The notes under the pieces: model-generated
Database searches by the model: none
What the model was told of the DNA's origin: nothing
What the model saw: only the letters and a program-made list of their open reading frames with translations
Position numbers and translations under genes: made by a program
DNA from: Myxococcales bacterium
Lineage (GTDB): Bacteria; Myxococcota_A; Polyangia; Polyangiales; Polyangiaceae
Assembly (NCBI GenBank): GCA_025359105.1
Contig: JANYHK010000005.1
Location: 41,252 to 105,251, forward strand
Direction: 5' to 3'
DNA: 64,000 bases
Shown here: piece after piece, positions 25,021 through 34,551 of the stretch
How positions within the stretch are numbered: position 1 is the first letter of the stretch
How the letters are laid out: each line of letters starts with the position of its first letter

Positions 25021-25312
25021 CGGCTTCGCGGCGGCACGATGTGGTTCGTACCCGTCTCGATGTATGCCGGATGCTCCGCCGGATCGGGAGGCCCGCGCGC
25101 CAGGTCGAATGGTTTCCTTGCGTGCCATCAAGAGGAGCGCCGGCCGCCGAAGCCGACGGGGCGCGAGCGCGCCTCGGGCCAGGCGGCGTCACGGTGAGGT
25201 CTGCACGGTCCAACGCATCGGAACGGACCGGCCCGATCCCGGGACGTCGCCGCGTTCAAGATGCTACGGCCCGACCTTCACCCCCGCCGGCCAAAATCAT
25301 GAGTGGTATCAG
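25021..25312. other. Intergenic region between VgrG remnant and tRNA-Ser
   Basis: About 290 bases with no credible gene; open frames here are shadows. The stretch next to the tRNA 3' end is where an attachment site of a lost element would be expected, but no duplicate of the tRNA end was found by eye. Confidence 0.4.
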
Positions 25313-25399
25313 CGGAGAGAGAGGGATTCGAACCCTCGGTAGGCTTGCACCTACACATGATTTCCAATCATGCACCTTCGGCCACTCGGTCATCTCTCC
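25313..25399 (-). tRNA. tRNA-Ser (anticodon GGA)
   Basis: The minus strand folds as a class II tRNA: acceptor GGAGAGA/TCTCTCC (25393-25399 with 25314-25320), T arm GAGGG-TTCGAAT-CCCTC, anticodon stem CATGA/TCATG around loop TTGGAAA (anticodon GGA), and a long variable arm (TGTAGGTGCAAGCCTACC). The discriminator is G; CCA is not encoded. It decodes UCC/UCU. Confidence 0.95.
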
Positions 25400-25455
25400 A
25401 GAGGTTGCCCCTCTTAGCACGCTCGCCGGGTCCGACGACAGTGCAGCGTGACCGC

Positions 25456-27738
25456 TCAGCGCCCCCATGCCTTGAGCGCCGCGGCGGCGGCGGCGTCGAG
25501 GGTCGGCACCTCACGCGGGGGGCGGGGCGGGAGCTTCTCGAGGGCGTCCCAGACCTCGCGCGTCGTCGCCTCCGTCGCCAGAGGGTGGGTCGCGCGGACG
25601 TCTGTGGTGCAGACGGGCTCGAGCGAGAGGTTGCACAGCCTCGGATCCTTGCCCGGGGTGCCCGTCAGGATGAAGCTGCCCCAGAGGAGCGAGTAGCGTT
25701 CACCGAGCGTCGCGAGCAGCGGGCGCGCGTCGTCGGCGCCGCGCGGGAGCGCCTGCACCAGATCGATCCCACCGAACGCGCTCGGCGGCGCGAGGCCCAA
25801 CGCGCCGAGCATCGTGCGGGCCACGTCGAGGCCGGAGGTCGCCGCGCCCACGCGCCGCCCGGACCCTGCGCCTTCGCGCGCCTCCGCGGTAGGTCGCACC
25901 ACGAGCGGCACCCGCAGCGGGCCCTCGTCCAGCGTCTCGCCGTCGCCGAACGGGACGTGCGCGGCCTCGTCGACCGACACGTCGCTCGTGACGATGACCG
26001 ACGTGTCCGCGTCGCGGCCCGAGGCCTTCAGCTGCGCCATGAGCCGCCCGAGCGCCGCGTCGTGGGCCTGAAGCGCCGTGTCGTAGAGGGCCCACGTGCG
26101 CGCCCGATCCTGATCGCCGAAGCGCAGCACGGGCGGCACCCGCCGTGCCTTGGCGAGCAGCTCGGCGGCGTGCTTCGGATCGATGTTGCCGGTGTACCCC
26201 GGCGGCGCGAGCGCCTTCAGCTCGTCGGCGGTGGCGTCCCACGGCGGATGGCCGCCCCGCGCGTGGACGACGACGAGAAATCGCTCGGACTTGTGGGCCT
26301 CGAGCCACGCGATCGCGCGATCGAAGACCGCCATCGCGCTCGCGTCCCCCTCGGGCGGGCGCATCTCGAACGTCTCCCACGAGCGATCGAAGCCGAACGC
26401 CGCGCCCGTGAGCGGGTTCGCCGTGAACATCGCCGCGACGACCCCGCCCTGTCGCGCGGCGTCGGCCACGGTGGTGACGCTGGCGGCGAGCTTGCGATCG
26501 TAGTCGGAGACCCCGTGCGCGAGCGCCTCGAGGCCGGTGAGCATCGACGCCATCGCGCCGGCAGGCACCGTCGTCGTCGCGCGCTGGGCCTCGAACGTGA
26601 CGCCTTTGGCGGCGAGCGCAGCGAGCTCCGGCAGCGCGCGCGGGCCGCCGTACAGCGAAAGGCCCCGCGGCGACACCGCTCCCAGGACGACCAGCACGAC
26701 GCCGCGACCGGCCGGGATAGCGGCCGCCGGCGCGCTGGGCGGCGCGGCCCCGAGGACGCGCGGCTCGGCGAAGAGCACGCGGCCCCCCTTCGTCACGCTC
26801 TTCGCGACGAGCGAGATCGCAGCGAGCGAGCCCTTCCCTCCGAGATCGCCGAGCGGGAGACGCACGGTCTTCCACGCGCCCGCGTCGGCCGGACCGAGCC
26901 GCACCGTTCCCAGCGTCGCCGGCGGCATCCGATCGCGGAGGAGGCGCACCTCGAGCTCGCCGTCGGTCGCGCCCGCGAGCGCCACGCTCGTCTCCACCGT
27001 CCCGCCGCTCGGCAAGACACCCGTGCAGCGCGCGTAGCCAGGCGCGCGAAGGGACAGGGCTCGCTTGGGCACGGCGCCCACCGTGGCGCTGACGATCGCG
27101 CTCTGGCGGGTTGGCGCGGCGTACGCCCCTTCGGCAGGCGCGGCGCCGACGTGAACCCAGTCGATCTCGGCGACCTCGTCGGTGCTGCCGCGCCCGACGC
27201 CGTTGAAGTAGAGCGCGAGCTGGTTGGTCCCGAGTGTGAGCATGCTCGCGTCGAGCCGCACGGTCTCGATCTTCACCTCGCCCTTCGTGAGAGGCATGGT
27301 GCCGATGGGCTTGTCGTTCACGTGCACTGTGATGCTGCGCGCGCTGCCGCCGCGCAGGCGCGCGACGACGACGGCATCGGCGGCGGGGTCGGGGAGCGCG
27401 TCCAGGATGAACGACAGGGCGAGCGATCTTCCCGTTACGCGCGCCCAGGTGGCGCCGTCGCGCTCGATCGGCTGGGGCATCGCGCCGCGCAGCCGCGGGC
27501 CGACGCTCGCGCGCGCGGTGCGATCGCCGAGGTCGACGAGCGGTCCGTGGTGACCCGTCACGCAATCGTCGAAGCCGGCGAGGAGATCCATGGTGACGAC
27601 CGGCTGCACATCGGTCGGCGCCGCGGGCGCGCTCGTCGCCGTCGGCGCGCCGCCCCTCGTGGCGGTGGGGTCCGGTTTCTTCGGGCAGCCCGCGCAGACG
27701 AGGAGCGCGAGCGCCAGCAGCGCCCCTCGTGCGTTCAC
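25456..27738 (-). CDS. Sulfatase-fold lipoprotein, catalytic nucleophile missing
   Basis: 760 residues from a GTG at 27738 that overlaps the stop of the upstream gene by 4 bases (GTGA). Signal and lipobox: LLALALLVCAGCPKK. The N-terminal half is beta-rich and unrecognised; the C-terminal half (about 450-740) follows the alkaline phosphatase/sulfatase superfamily: GVVLVVLGAVSPRGLSLYGG, then TTVPAGAMASMLTGL where active sulfatases have Cys/Ser-x-Pro-x-Arg, then RFLVVVHARGGHPPW and DTSVIVTSDVSVDEA. The formylglycine Cys/Ser and the Arg are absent and the first metal-binding Asp is not obvious, so it is probably non-catalytic or binds a ligand. Confidence 0.7.
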   Translation of the reverse strand: MNARGALLALALLVCAGCPKKPDPTATRGGAPTATSAPAAPTDVQPVVTMDLLAGFDDCVTGHHGPLVDLGDRTARASVGPRLRGAMPQPIERDGATWARVTGRSLALSFILDALPDPAADAVVVARLRGGSARSITVHVNDKPIGTMPLTKGEVKIETVRLDASMLTLGTNQLALYFNGVGRGSTDEVAEIDWVHVGAAPAEGAYAAPTRQSAIVSATVGAVPKRALSLRAPGYARCTGVLPSGGTVETSVALAGATDGELEVRLLRDRMPPATLGTVRLGPADAGAWKTVRLPLGDLGGKGSLAAISLVAKSVTKGGRVLFAEPRVLGAAPPSAPAAAIPAGRGVVLVVLGAVSPRGLSLYGGPRALPELAALAAKGVTFEAQRATTTVPAGAMASMLTGLEALAHGVSDYDRKLAASVTTVADAARQGGVVAAMFTANPLTGAAFGFDRSWETFEMRPPEGDASAMAVFDRAIAWLEAHKSERFLVVVHARGGHPPWDATADELKALAPPGYTGNIDPKHAAELLAKARRVPPVLRFGDQDRARTWALYDTALQAHDAALGRLMAQLKASGRDADTSVIVTSDVSVDEAAHVPFGDGETLDEGPLRVPLVVRPTAEAREGAGSGRRVGAATSGLDVARTMLGALGLAPPSAFGGIDLVQALPRGADDARPLLATLGERYSLLWGSFILTGTPGKDPRLCNLSLEPVCTTDVRATHPLATEATTREVWDALEKLPPRPPREVPTLDAAAAAALKAWGR

Positions 27739-30700
27739 GGGGTCTCGGGCAGCTCGAGCTTGGTCGCGCGACCGGCGCGCACCTCGAGCGAGCGCGAGCG
27801 CTCGGCGCCGCCCATGAGCACGTCGTGGCTGCCAGCCTTGAGCGCGAGGCTCAGCTTCGGCCCGCGGCCGCGTGGCACGCCGTCGACCTTGATGGGCGCC
27901 TCTTCCGGCATCGAGATCACGAGGAGGCCCTCGCCGGGCGCGAGCACGCTGCCCGCGGGGGGATCGACGAAGAGCGGCTCCACCGTGCGCGGCGGCAGGG
28001 ACGTGGCGTTCGTGACCGCCGCGTGCCCGCTGACCGGCTCGGGGGGCGCCGGCGAGCGCGCCTGAAGCCCAGCCCACACGAGGAGCACGGCGCCCGCGGC
28101 GATCGCGGCGTACGTCCAGCGCGCGCGCGTCACAGGCAGCGGCGGCTCGGCGACGACGGAGGCGAGAGGCGTGCGCTCGCTGCGCTCGACCAGCTTCTCC
28201 GCCGGGTCCGGGGGCGCGTCTTGCACCGCCGGGGGCTCGGAGGTTTCGAGGAGCACGGGGATCGACATCTCCTTTGCCTCGACCGTCGTGTGATCGACGT
28301 CCGTGTGATCACCGAGCTCGGCGAGCGTGAGGGTCGGCTTCAGCCGGGGCACCTCGTCAGGCACCACCTCGCCGCCGGCCATCTCGTCCGGCGGATTGGA
28401 CCGGGGCTTCAGGTTCGCGGGCTCGACGAGGGGGGGAGGCGTCGACGAGACGGGCCGCGACGCGCCGGGCTCCGGCGAGCGATGGCTGATCTCGCGCATC
28501 ACGGCGTCGGCGAGGGACGACGGACCGCGCGCCGGCGCGGGCGGAGGACTCGCGCTCATCTCCGGTGCCGCCGGCGGCGGAGTCGCGCTCGCGGTCGGGC
28601 GCGGCGGCCTGGGAGCGGGCAGCGGTGTCGACGCCGGCGGCTCCGCGGCGCTCGCCAGCGTCTGGAGGTGCGCGCGTGCGCGGGCGACGGCCGGCGCCAG
28701 CAAGTCGGCGCCCCGCGCGTCGAGGGCGCCCACAACGGCGCCGCGCGCGGCGAGATCGCAGAGCACGTCGTCGAGGAGCGCCGGCTCGATCGCCCCACCG
28801 ACCAGAAGCGCGCGCGGCGAGGCGCCCGCGGCGAGCTGGCGAACGAGCTCGCGCGCCGGCTCCGGCGTCGCGCGCAGGTACGCATCGACCACCCCTTCGT
28901 CGAGGACGACGCGCTCGACCGCGGTGACGCGCGCGCCGGTCGTGGCGTGCGCCGCGCCGCGCGCGAGCGCGATGGCGGGGGCGAGCTGCTCGAGGAGCGT
29001 CCCCTGCAGGTCCCCGGCGATCTGCGCGCCGCTGTCGGCGACCGTGAAGCGCCCGGCGCCGATGCCGAGCATCGCGGCGAGGACGCCGGCGCCGCGCTGG
29101 AAGCTGCCGTCGCCGGCGGTGCGGGTCACGCGCCTCGGCGCGCCGCCGCGGATCTCCACCTCGTAGAGGAACGTCGCGTCGCGCACGCTGAGCCGCGCGT
29201 TCGGGCGGATCGTGCAGACGAGCGACAAGAGCGAGGTGATCGTGAGGCCGTCCATGCGGCCGCGCACCTCGCCGTTGGACTTGATGCGCGCCTCGACGCG
29301 CGCTCGCGGGCGGAGCACCTCGCGGACGCGGGCGACGATCGCGCGCGAGTCGCTCTCCTTGCGCAGGTACGCGGCGGCGCTGGCGCCGAGCTCGCGCACC
29401 CGCTGCAGGAGGTCTTCCTTCCACGAGAGCAGGATCACCGGCGTGTCGCGGAGCGCGAGATCGCGCTTGAGCGCGCGGCAGAGCGCGAAGCCGTCGAGCC
29501 CGGGCATGAGAATGTCGCTCACGACGAGCTCCGGCGAGTGCTCGTAGCAGAGCTCCAGCGCGCGCGCGCCGTCGAGGGCCTCGAACACCTGGCAGCCGGC
29601 GGTGCGGAGGAGGTCGGCGATGAACCAGGTGACGCCGGGATCGTCGTCGGCCACCACGACCTTGCGGCCAGTGAGGCGCACGTCGGCGGCGGGGCCGCGG
29701 GCGCGTGCCGCCAAGCGATCGCCGCGCGCGACGTCACCGCCGAGCAGCGGCGCCATCGTGTGGGCGCCCTCGGGGCCGCGGCTGCCGAAGCGCACCGCGC
29801 CGTCGGTGCGGCTAGCGATGACCTCGCGCACGCGGGCGATCGCTCCCCAGATGGCGCCGAGCACCTCGGTGCCCTCGCCGAGCGGGACGCGCACGGTGCG
29901 GCCAGCGCGATCAACGCTGTCGACGAGAGCCTGGCGAACTTCGTTGGCGAGGCGGTCGCCGAGCTGCTCGAGCGTCGGCTCGCCGAGCGAGAGGCGAACC
30001 GTGCGGCCTTCGCGCGACGCGATCGCCTCGTCGCACGAAGCGCGCAGCGACTCGGGCGAGATGGGCTTGGGGATCGTCCTGGTGACGCCGAGCGCGAAGA
30101 AGCGCGCCGCCTGCTCCGAGGCCGCGAACGTGCCGATGACGAGGATCGGAACGGCCTCGGTGAGCGCATCGTCGAGGAGCGCCTCGACGAGGTCGAGCGC
30201 GGCCGGGACGTCCGCGTCCACCACCACCACGTCGGGGGCGAGCGACCGCGCGAGGCCGAGCGCGGCCTGCACGTGCTCGGTGCGCTCGCACTCGAACGTC
30301 GCGCCGTCGTACGCCTCGTCGGTGAGCGCCTCGGCGAGCATCTCGCTGCCGAAGAGGAGGCACGAGCGGGTGAGGGCCTGCAGGGCCGACATCGACGGGG
30401 GCTCGCTGCCGGTCGTCGTCGTGGGCGCCGTGGCGGCGACGGCAGCCACGGCGGCGGCCCCGACCTTCGAAACGGAGGTGTCCTTCGGAGTCTCGCCCCA
30501 CGCGAGCGCGGGCAGATCGTCGAGCGCCTGCGCGAGCTCGGCGACGTCGGCGGCGCCGATCATCCCGCCCTCGGACTTGGAGACGCGCTCGAGGAGGGCG
30601 TCGGCCTCCGCCAGGGTCCGTGCCATCACGTCGAAGTGCATCATCTTGGCGGCGACGGCGAGGGCGTGCAGCCGGCGCCGCAGCTCCTCCCGAGGCTCCG

Positions 30701-30851
30701 CTTCGGCGGCGCGCGCCTCCACGGTGCCAAGCAGCTCGCGGGCCTGCTCGACCTTCCGCCCGAGCGACGCGACGAAATCTGCCCGCGCGCCTCCCAGGTG
30801 GCCGTTCCGGGTTTCCCCCTGATCTTTCGCGTCGCGACGGTCGGTCGTCAT
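27735..30851 (-). CDS. Dual-receiver, DUF4388-like, transmembrane PEGA protein
   Basis: 1038 residues from the ATG at 30851; the frame is open further upstream but only antisense to the neighbouring acetyltransferase gene. Order: helical N-terminus (ARELLGTVEARAAEAE); a first receiver-like domain (about 164-270, VVVDADVP and PKPIS); a canonical receiver (about 394-510, VVVADDDPG, VVSDILMPG with the phospho-acceptor Asp, and VILLSWKED); a DUF4388-like domain (GRMDGLTITSLLSLVC, about 520-690); a Pro-rich linker; a membrane helix near 910; and a C-terminal PEGA domain (IKVDGVPRGRGPKLSLALKA). PEGA domains bind envelope structures. A receiver protein spanning the membrane in this order is unusual; the histidine kinase partner is not in the window. 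Confidence 0.75.
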   Translation of the reverse strand: MTTDRRDAKDQGETRNGHLGGARADFVASLGRKVEQARELLGTVEARAAEAEPREELRRRLHALAVAAKMMHFDVMARTLAEADALLERVSKSEGGMIGAADVAELAQALDDLPALAWGETPKDTSVSKVGAAAVAAVAATAPTTTTGSEPPSMSALQALTRSCLLFGSEMLAEALTDEAYDGATFECERTEHVQAALGLARSLAPDVVVVDADVPAALDLVEALLDDALTEAVPILVIGTFAASEQAARFFALGVTRTIPKPISPESLRASCDEAIASREGRTVRLSLGEPTLEQLGDRLANEVRQALVDSVDRAGRTVRVPLGEGTEVLGAIWGAIARVREVIASRTDGAVRFGSRGPEGAHTMAPLLGGDVARGDRLAARARGPAADVRLTGRKVVVADDDPGVTWFIADLLRTAGCQVFEALDGARALELCYEHSPELVVSDILMPGLDGFALCRALKRDLALRDTPVILLSWKEDLLQRVRELGASAAAYLRKESDSRAIVARVREVLRPRARVEARIKSNGEVRGRMDGLTITSLLSLVCTIRPNARLSVRDATFLYEVEIRGGAPRRVTRTAGDGSFQRGAGVLAAMLGIGAGRFTVADSGAQIAGDLQGTLLEQLAPAIALARGAAHATTGARVTAVERVVLDEGVVDAYLRATPEPARELVRQLAAGASPRALLVGGAIEPALLDDVLCDLAARGAVVGALDARGADLLAPAVARARAHLQTLASAAEPPASTPLPAPRPPRPTASATPPPAAPEMSASPPPAPARGPSSLADAVMREISHRSPEPGASRPVSSTPPPLVEPANLKPRSNPPDEMAGGEVVPDEVPRLKPTLTLAELGDHTDVDHTTVEAKEMSIPVLLETSEPPAVQDAPPDPAEKLVERSERTPLASVVAEPPLPVTRARWTYAAIAAGAVLLVWAGLQARSPAPPEPVSGHAAVTNATSLPPRTVEPLFVDPPAGSVLAPGEGLLVISMPEEAPIKVDGVPRGRGPKLSLALKAGSHDVLMGGAERSRSLEVRAGRATKLELPETP

Positions 30852-30950
30852 GGCCACTCCAGTCTCGGCCCTAGCATGGTCCGCTCCCTTGGGGCTAGTT
30901 TGCGGTAGCGAGCCGCCTCGCCTCGCGGCTGCGCCTCCAGGAACGAAACG

Positions 30951-32159
30951 ATGACCGATCTCACCCTGCGGCCCGCCAAGGACGAGGACACCGAGCGCCT
31001 CCTCGAGATCCACGCCAGCGTCTTCCCGGACCCGCGCCGCGCCGAGGAGCGCCGGCGCAACTTTCACCACAACACTCTCGGCAGCCTCGCGGACCTCCAC
31101 GTCGTCGAGCACGAAGGGCGCCTGCTCGCCCACGCGTTCCTCTTCCCGTTGGAGGTGTGGGTGGGAGGCCGACCCGTCCCCGCCGCCGGCATTGCCAGCG
31201 TCGGCGTGGCCCCCGAGGCGCGCGGGCGCCGCATCGCGAGCCGCCTCCTCTCCCACCTTCACGACGTCTCCCACGCGCGCGGCGACGGCCTGGTGCTCCT
31301 CTATCCGTTCCGCCAGGGCTTCTACCTGAAGCACGGCTACGCGCCGGTAACGCCGTCGCGCCGGCTCACCTTCTCACCCCGCGCGCTCCCCAAGGCCTGG
31401 GGGCTGCCTCCCTCGGATCTCGTCCTGCGCACAATCGAGGGCGGCGACCGCGAGGCCATCGAGCGCGCGTACCTCCGCGCCGCCGCGCGCACGACTGGCT
31501 GGATTTCTCGTCCTCCGCGCCTGTGGGACGCGCGCCTGCTCGACGAAAGGCGCCGCTGGTTCATCGCGACGCGCGGAGCCGCCGTCACCGGCTTCGTCTC
31601 GTGGTCGCTCGCGCAGGCCGCCGCGCACGGCGCCATCTCGCTCACAGTGCTCGATCTCGTGGCCGACGACGACGAGACCCGCCGCGCGCTCCTCGGCCTC
31701 ATCGGCGCGCAGCGCGATCAGGTCCACGAGGTGGAGCTGGACGTCGATCAAGACGATCCCGTAGACCGCGCGCTCGTCGACGCGGACGAGCACCTCTTCG
31801 GCTCGGCGGCCGTCGAGCATGGGCTGGGCGTCATCGCCGGCGGCCCACTGGTGCGCGTGCAGGAGCCGGCGCGCGCGCTCGCGATGCGCGGCTACCCGAG
31901 CGACGGCGCCATCGACATCGAGGTCGAGGGCGACTGCTTGCGCGTCGAGATCCATACGGGGCAAGCGCACGTCTCGCCGTCACGGGCCGCGTCCGCCCTC
32001 GTCATGGATCGGCCGACGCTCGCCGCCATCGCCTTCGGCGCCCTCTCGCCGAGCGACGCCGCGCGCCTCGGCTGGCTGCGCGCCCCCGATCCCGGTACCT
32101 TGCGCTCCGCCGACGCGCTCTTCGCGCTTCCCCCCTATTTTGCCGTCGATCCCTTCTGA
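30951..32159 (+). CDS. Eis-like GNAT N-acetyltransferase
   Basis: 402 residues with AGGA eight bases before the ATG. The N-terminal GNAT domain has the acetyl-CoA-binding segment SVGVAPEARGRRIASRLL, then LYPFRQGFYLKHGYAPV, the hallmark of the Eis/COG4552 type, and a C-terminal sterol-carrier-like domain (ALRLGWL region LAAIAFGALSPSDAARLGWL). Eis relatives acetylate lysines or aminoglycosides at several positions; the substrate here is unknown. First gene of a five-gene cluster; the next gene starts one base after its stop. Confidence 0.85.
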   Translation: MTDLTLRPAKDEDTERLLEIHASVFPDPRRAEERRRNFHHNTLGSLADLHVVEHEGRLLAHAFLFPLEVWVGGRPVPAAGIASVGVAPEARGRRIASRLLSHLHDVSHARGDGLVLLYPFRQGFYLKHGYAPVTPSRRLTFSPRALPKAWGLPPSDLVLRTIEGGDREAIERAYLRAAARTTGWISRPPRLWDARLLDERRRWFIATRGAAVTGFVSWSLAQAAAHGAISLTVLDLVADDDETRRALLGLIGAQRDQVHEVELDVDQDDPVDRALVDADEHLFGSAAVEHGLGVIAGGPLVRVQEPARALAMRGYPSDGAIDIEVEGDCLRVEIHTGQAHVSPSRAASALVMDRPTLAAIAFGALSPSDAARLGWLRAPDPGTLRSADALFALPPYFAVDPF

Positions 32160-32160
32160 G

Positions 32161-32949
32161 ATGCAGCGCGGGCCCGAGCACGACGCCACGACCTCGCCCG
32201 TCACCCGGCTCGGGACGCTCCTGGGCGCGGGCGCGCTCGCGTCGCTCGCGGCGTCGGTCCCGGCTGCCACGCGCGTCGCCAGAGAGGCGGAGGGTCGCTT
32301 CGGCGTCACGGGCGCCTGGCTTGCGCTGGCGGCGGCGACGCTCTTGCCGATGATCATCGCCGTTGGCGTCCTTCGCGGCGCGCGACGCGGCGCCGGGCTC
32401 TTCGACGCTCCGCATGTGACGCCGCGCGCACTCGGGTTCGTCGTCTGGTTGCTCGCCTCCACCGTCGCGCTGCTCTTCTTCGGTGCCGCGCTGCGCGCGA
32501 CGACCCACCATCATGCTCTCGCCGGCGCGACCTACGCGCTCGTCGGGCTCGTCGCGACGGTGGGCCTCGCCGCCGGAGCCTCTCGCCTCGTCGACCTCGC
32601 GGCGGGGTGGGGTCCGATCGCCCAGCGGCTCTTCCTGGGCGGAGCCGTCCTCTTGCTCGTCCTTGTGCTCTCCTTCCTCTCGTTCAAGGTCTCCCGCACG
32701 TCGCCAGCGGCGGTCGCGCTGCTCGTCGATGTGCTCGCGTGCTTCCTCGCGGCCGGGCTGGCGTCGGGGCCTGTCCTCGGCGGCTCCCGCATCTTCGCCG
32801 CGCTCGGGCCGCCGCTGGCGGCGATCGTGCTCCTGCTCGGCGTCGGCGGGCTGCGCGCGGCCCCCAAGCTCCCCGCCGTCGTGCGCACGCGCGCCCCGCT
32901 CATGGTCGCGCCCGTCGAATGCACGGCTCAGCTCGTGCGTAAACGTTGA
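32161..32949 (+). CDS. Polytopic membrane protein
   Basis: 262 residues starting one base after the acetyltransferase stop (TGAGATG), so almost certainly co-translated. Seven or so hydrophobic segments are visible, including LALAAATLLPMIIAVGVL, ALGFVVWLLASTVALLFFG, GATYALVGLVATVGLAAG, FLGGAVLLLVLVLSFLSF and LGPPLAAIVLLLGVGGL. No family recognised. Confidence 0.7.
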   Translation: MQRGPEHDATTSPVTRLGTLLGAGALASLAASVPAATRVAREAEGRFGVTGAWLALAAATLLPMIIAVGVLRGARRGAGLFDAPHVTPRALGFVVWLLASTVALLFFGAALRATTHHHALAGATYALVGLVATVGLAAGASRLVDLAAGWGPIAQRLFLGGAVLLLVLVLSFLSFKVSRTSPAAVALLVDVLACFLAAGLASGPVLGGSRIFAALGPPLAAIVLLLGVGGLRAAPKLPAVVRTRAPLMVAPVECTAQLVRKR

Positions 32950-32984
32950 CGGGCGCGCGTCCGTCCTTATCTTCGTCAGCGACC

Positions 32985-33722
32985 ATGTACAACATGTCCC
33001 CCTCCGCGGCAGGTCGCGGCCGCACGGCCGTGCCGGCGTCCACGCTCGGGTACCTGCGGCGCGTCTACCTCTACTTCGCGGGCGGTATCGCCGCGGCCAT
33101 CGCGGGCGCCCTCGTCGCCTTGTATTCAGGCGCGCCGGTCGCGGCGGGCGAAGGCGTCAGCGTCCCTCCGGTCGTTGCGTTCGCGATCGAGCACTGGGTG
33201 ATCGGTCTCATCGTGTACTTCGGTGCGTTCATGGCCGCCTCCGCGTTGCGGCATCGACCAGGCCTCAACGTCGCGGCGCTCGGCGCGTACACGTTCGTGA
33301 TGGGTCTCTACCTCGCGCCCATGCTCTTTTTCGCGCAGCTCATGGCGTCGCAAGGGCAGACGCTCGACGCCAGCCCGGTGCGTGACGCGTTCCTCCTCAC
33401 GGGTGCGGCGTTCACCGGCCTCTCCGGCTACGTGCTCATCACGCGCAAGGACTTCTCGTTCCTCGGCGCTGCGCTGTCGATGGGCATCTGGGTGATCCTC
33501 GGCGCGATGCTGCTCGCGATCTTCGTCCACTCGGCGGCGCTGCAGCTCGCGATCGCCAGCGTCGGCGTGCTCCTCTTCTGCGGGTACATCCTCTACGACA
33601 CGTCGCGCATCCTCCACGAGCGGGACGACGATCCGGTGGGCGCGGCGCTGCGCTTGTTCCTCGACGTCGTGAACCTCTTCGTGTTCCTCGTCCGCATCCT
33701 GTCTTCGCAACGCGATCGCTGA
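32985..33722 (+). CDS. Bax inhibitor-1 / YccA family membrane protein
   Basis: 245 residues from the ATG at 32985 (an ATG three codons later and a TTG at 32946 are alternatives). Seven transmembrane helices in the BI-1 pattern, with the family motif TGLSGYVLITRKDFSFLGA and the C-terminal GYILYDTSRILHERDDDPVG followed by FLDVVNLFVFLVRIL. Bacterial members (YccA, YbhL, YetJ) interact with FtsH or act as pH-dependent calcium leak channels. Confidence 0.9.
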   Translation: MYNMSPSAAGRGRTAVPASTLGYLRRVYLYFAGGIAAAIAGALVALYSGAPVAAGEGVSVPPVVAFAIEHWVIGLIVYFGAFMAASALRHRPGLNVAALGAYTFVMGLYLAPMLFFAQLMASQGQTLDASPVRDAFLLTGAAFTGLSGYVLITRKDFSFLGAALSMGIWVILGAMLLAIFVHSAALQLAIASVGVLLFCGYILYDTSRILHERDDDPVGAALRLFLDVVNLFVFLVRILSSQRDR

Positions 33723-33726
33723 GACG

Positions 33727-34551
33727 ATGCGGGCGTTCGTCTCCATCGCGCTCGCGGGCGCCTTTTTCGCGCGCGTCGTACTTGCGCCCGTCGCTGCAGC
33801 TGCCGCCGAACCCGTGCCCTCCTCGGGGACCGCTGCGCCCGTGGCCCCACCCGCGGCCTCCGCTGCACCGGTCGCGCCTGCCCCCCGCACGCAGGCCCGT
33901 GGCCTCGCCGTGCTCGCGGTCGGAGACGGAGTCTTCGTCGCGTGGCCCCTCGCGCGCGCGCTCTACGGCAAGGCCGGGCTCCGCCCCGTCGAGATCGACG
34001 AAGCCCACGCGCGCGTCCTGGCGGGCGAGCCTCCCGTCACCGGTGCCGCCAAGGATCTGACCGATCTGGCCGAGACGCGCGCGGCCATCCGAGGTGACGA
34101 CGCGCCATCGCGCCAGCTCCTCGCGTCGATCGCAACCCAGTTCCACGTCCGCGGCATCGTAGTGGTGATGCCCGCGGTCGACCTGCCGACACAAGCCCGC
34201 GTCTTCGTGGCGGACTCCGCCTCGTTCGACGCCGCGCGCTACGCCCCTGACGAGGGCAAGGTGGGCGACACGGCGGAAGCGGATTGGTCGGGCGCCGTGG
34301 CTTCGCTTGACCGCGCTTACGGCATTTCGCTCGCACCCGCACCGACCCCAGTTGCAGGCCCCGCCCCGTCCTTGGCGACCCACGCGCTGGCCGAGAACAA
34401 GGAGAAGGACGCGACATCGCGACCGTTTTACGCGTCGCCGTGGTTCTGGGGCGCCGTGGGGGCAGCCGCCCTCGGCGCGACGGCACTCTATTTCGCGACG
34501 CGCGACAACGCGCCCTCGCAGATCCATCTTCAGTTGCAGGTCCCAAAGTGA
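33727..34551 (+). CDS. Exported protein with C-terminal membrane anchor
   Basis: 274 residues starting four bases after the BI-1 gene. Signal peptide (MRAFVSIALAGAFFARVVLA), an Ala/Pro linker, a compact alpha/beta domain (LAVLAVGDGVFVAWPLARAL, FHVRGIVVVMPAVD) and a C-terminal helix (WGAVGAAALGATALYFA). No family recognised; probably periplasmic and membrane-bound. Confidence 0.65.
   Translation: MRAFVSIALAGAFFARVVLAPVAAAAAEPVPSSGTAAPVAPPAASAAPVAPAPRTQARGLAVLAVGDGVFVAWPLARALYGKAGLRPVEIDEAHARVLAGEPPVTGAAKDLTDLAETRAAIRGDDAPSRQLLASIATQFHVRGIVVVMPAVDLPTQARVFVADSASFDAARYAPDEGKVGDTAEADWSGAVASLDRAYGISLAPAPTPVAGPAPSLATHALAENKEKDATSRPFYASPWFWGAVGAAALGATALYFATRDNAPSQIHLQLQVPK

Noticed and set aside
24626..25342. 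238-codon plus-strand frame before the tRNA
   Set aside because: It crosses the tRNA gene region, has mixed composition and is antisense to the VgrG-like fragment.
30951..31334. N-terminal extension of the receiver/PEGA protein to 31334
   Set aside because: It is entirely antisense to the acetyltransferase gene and has shadow-frame composition.
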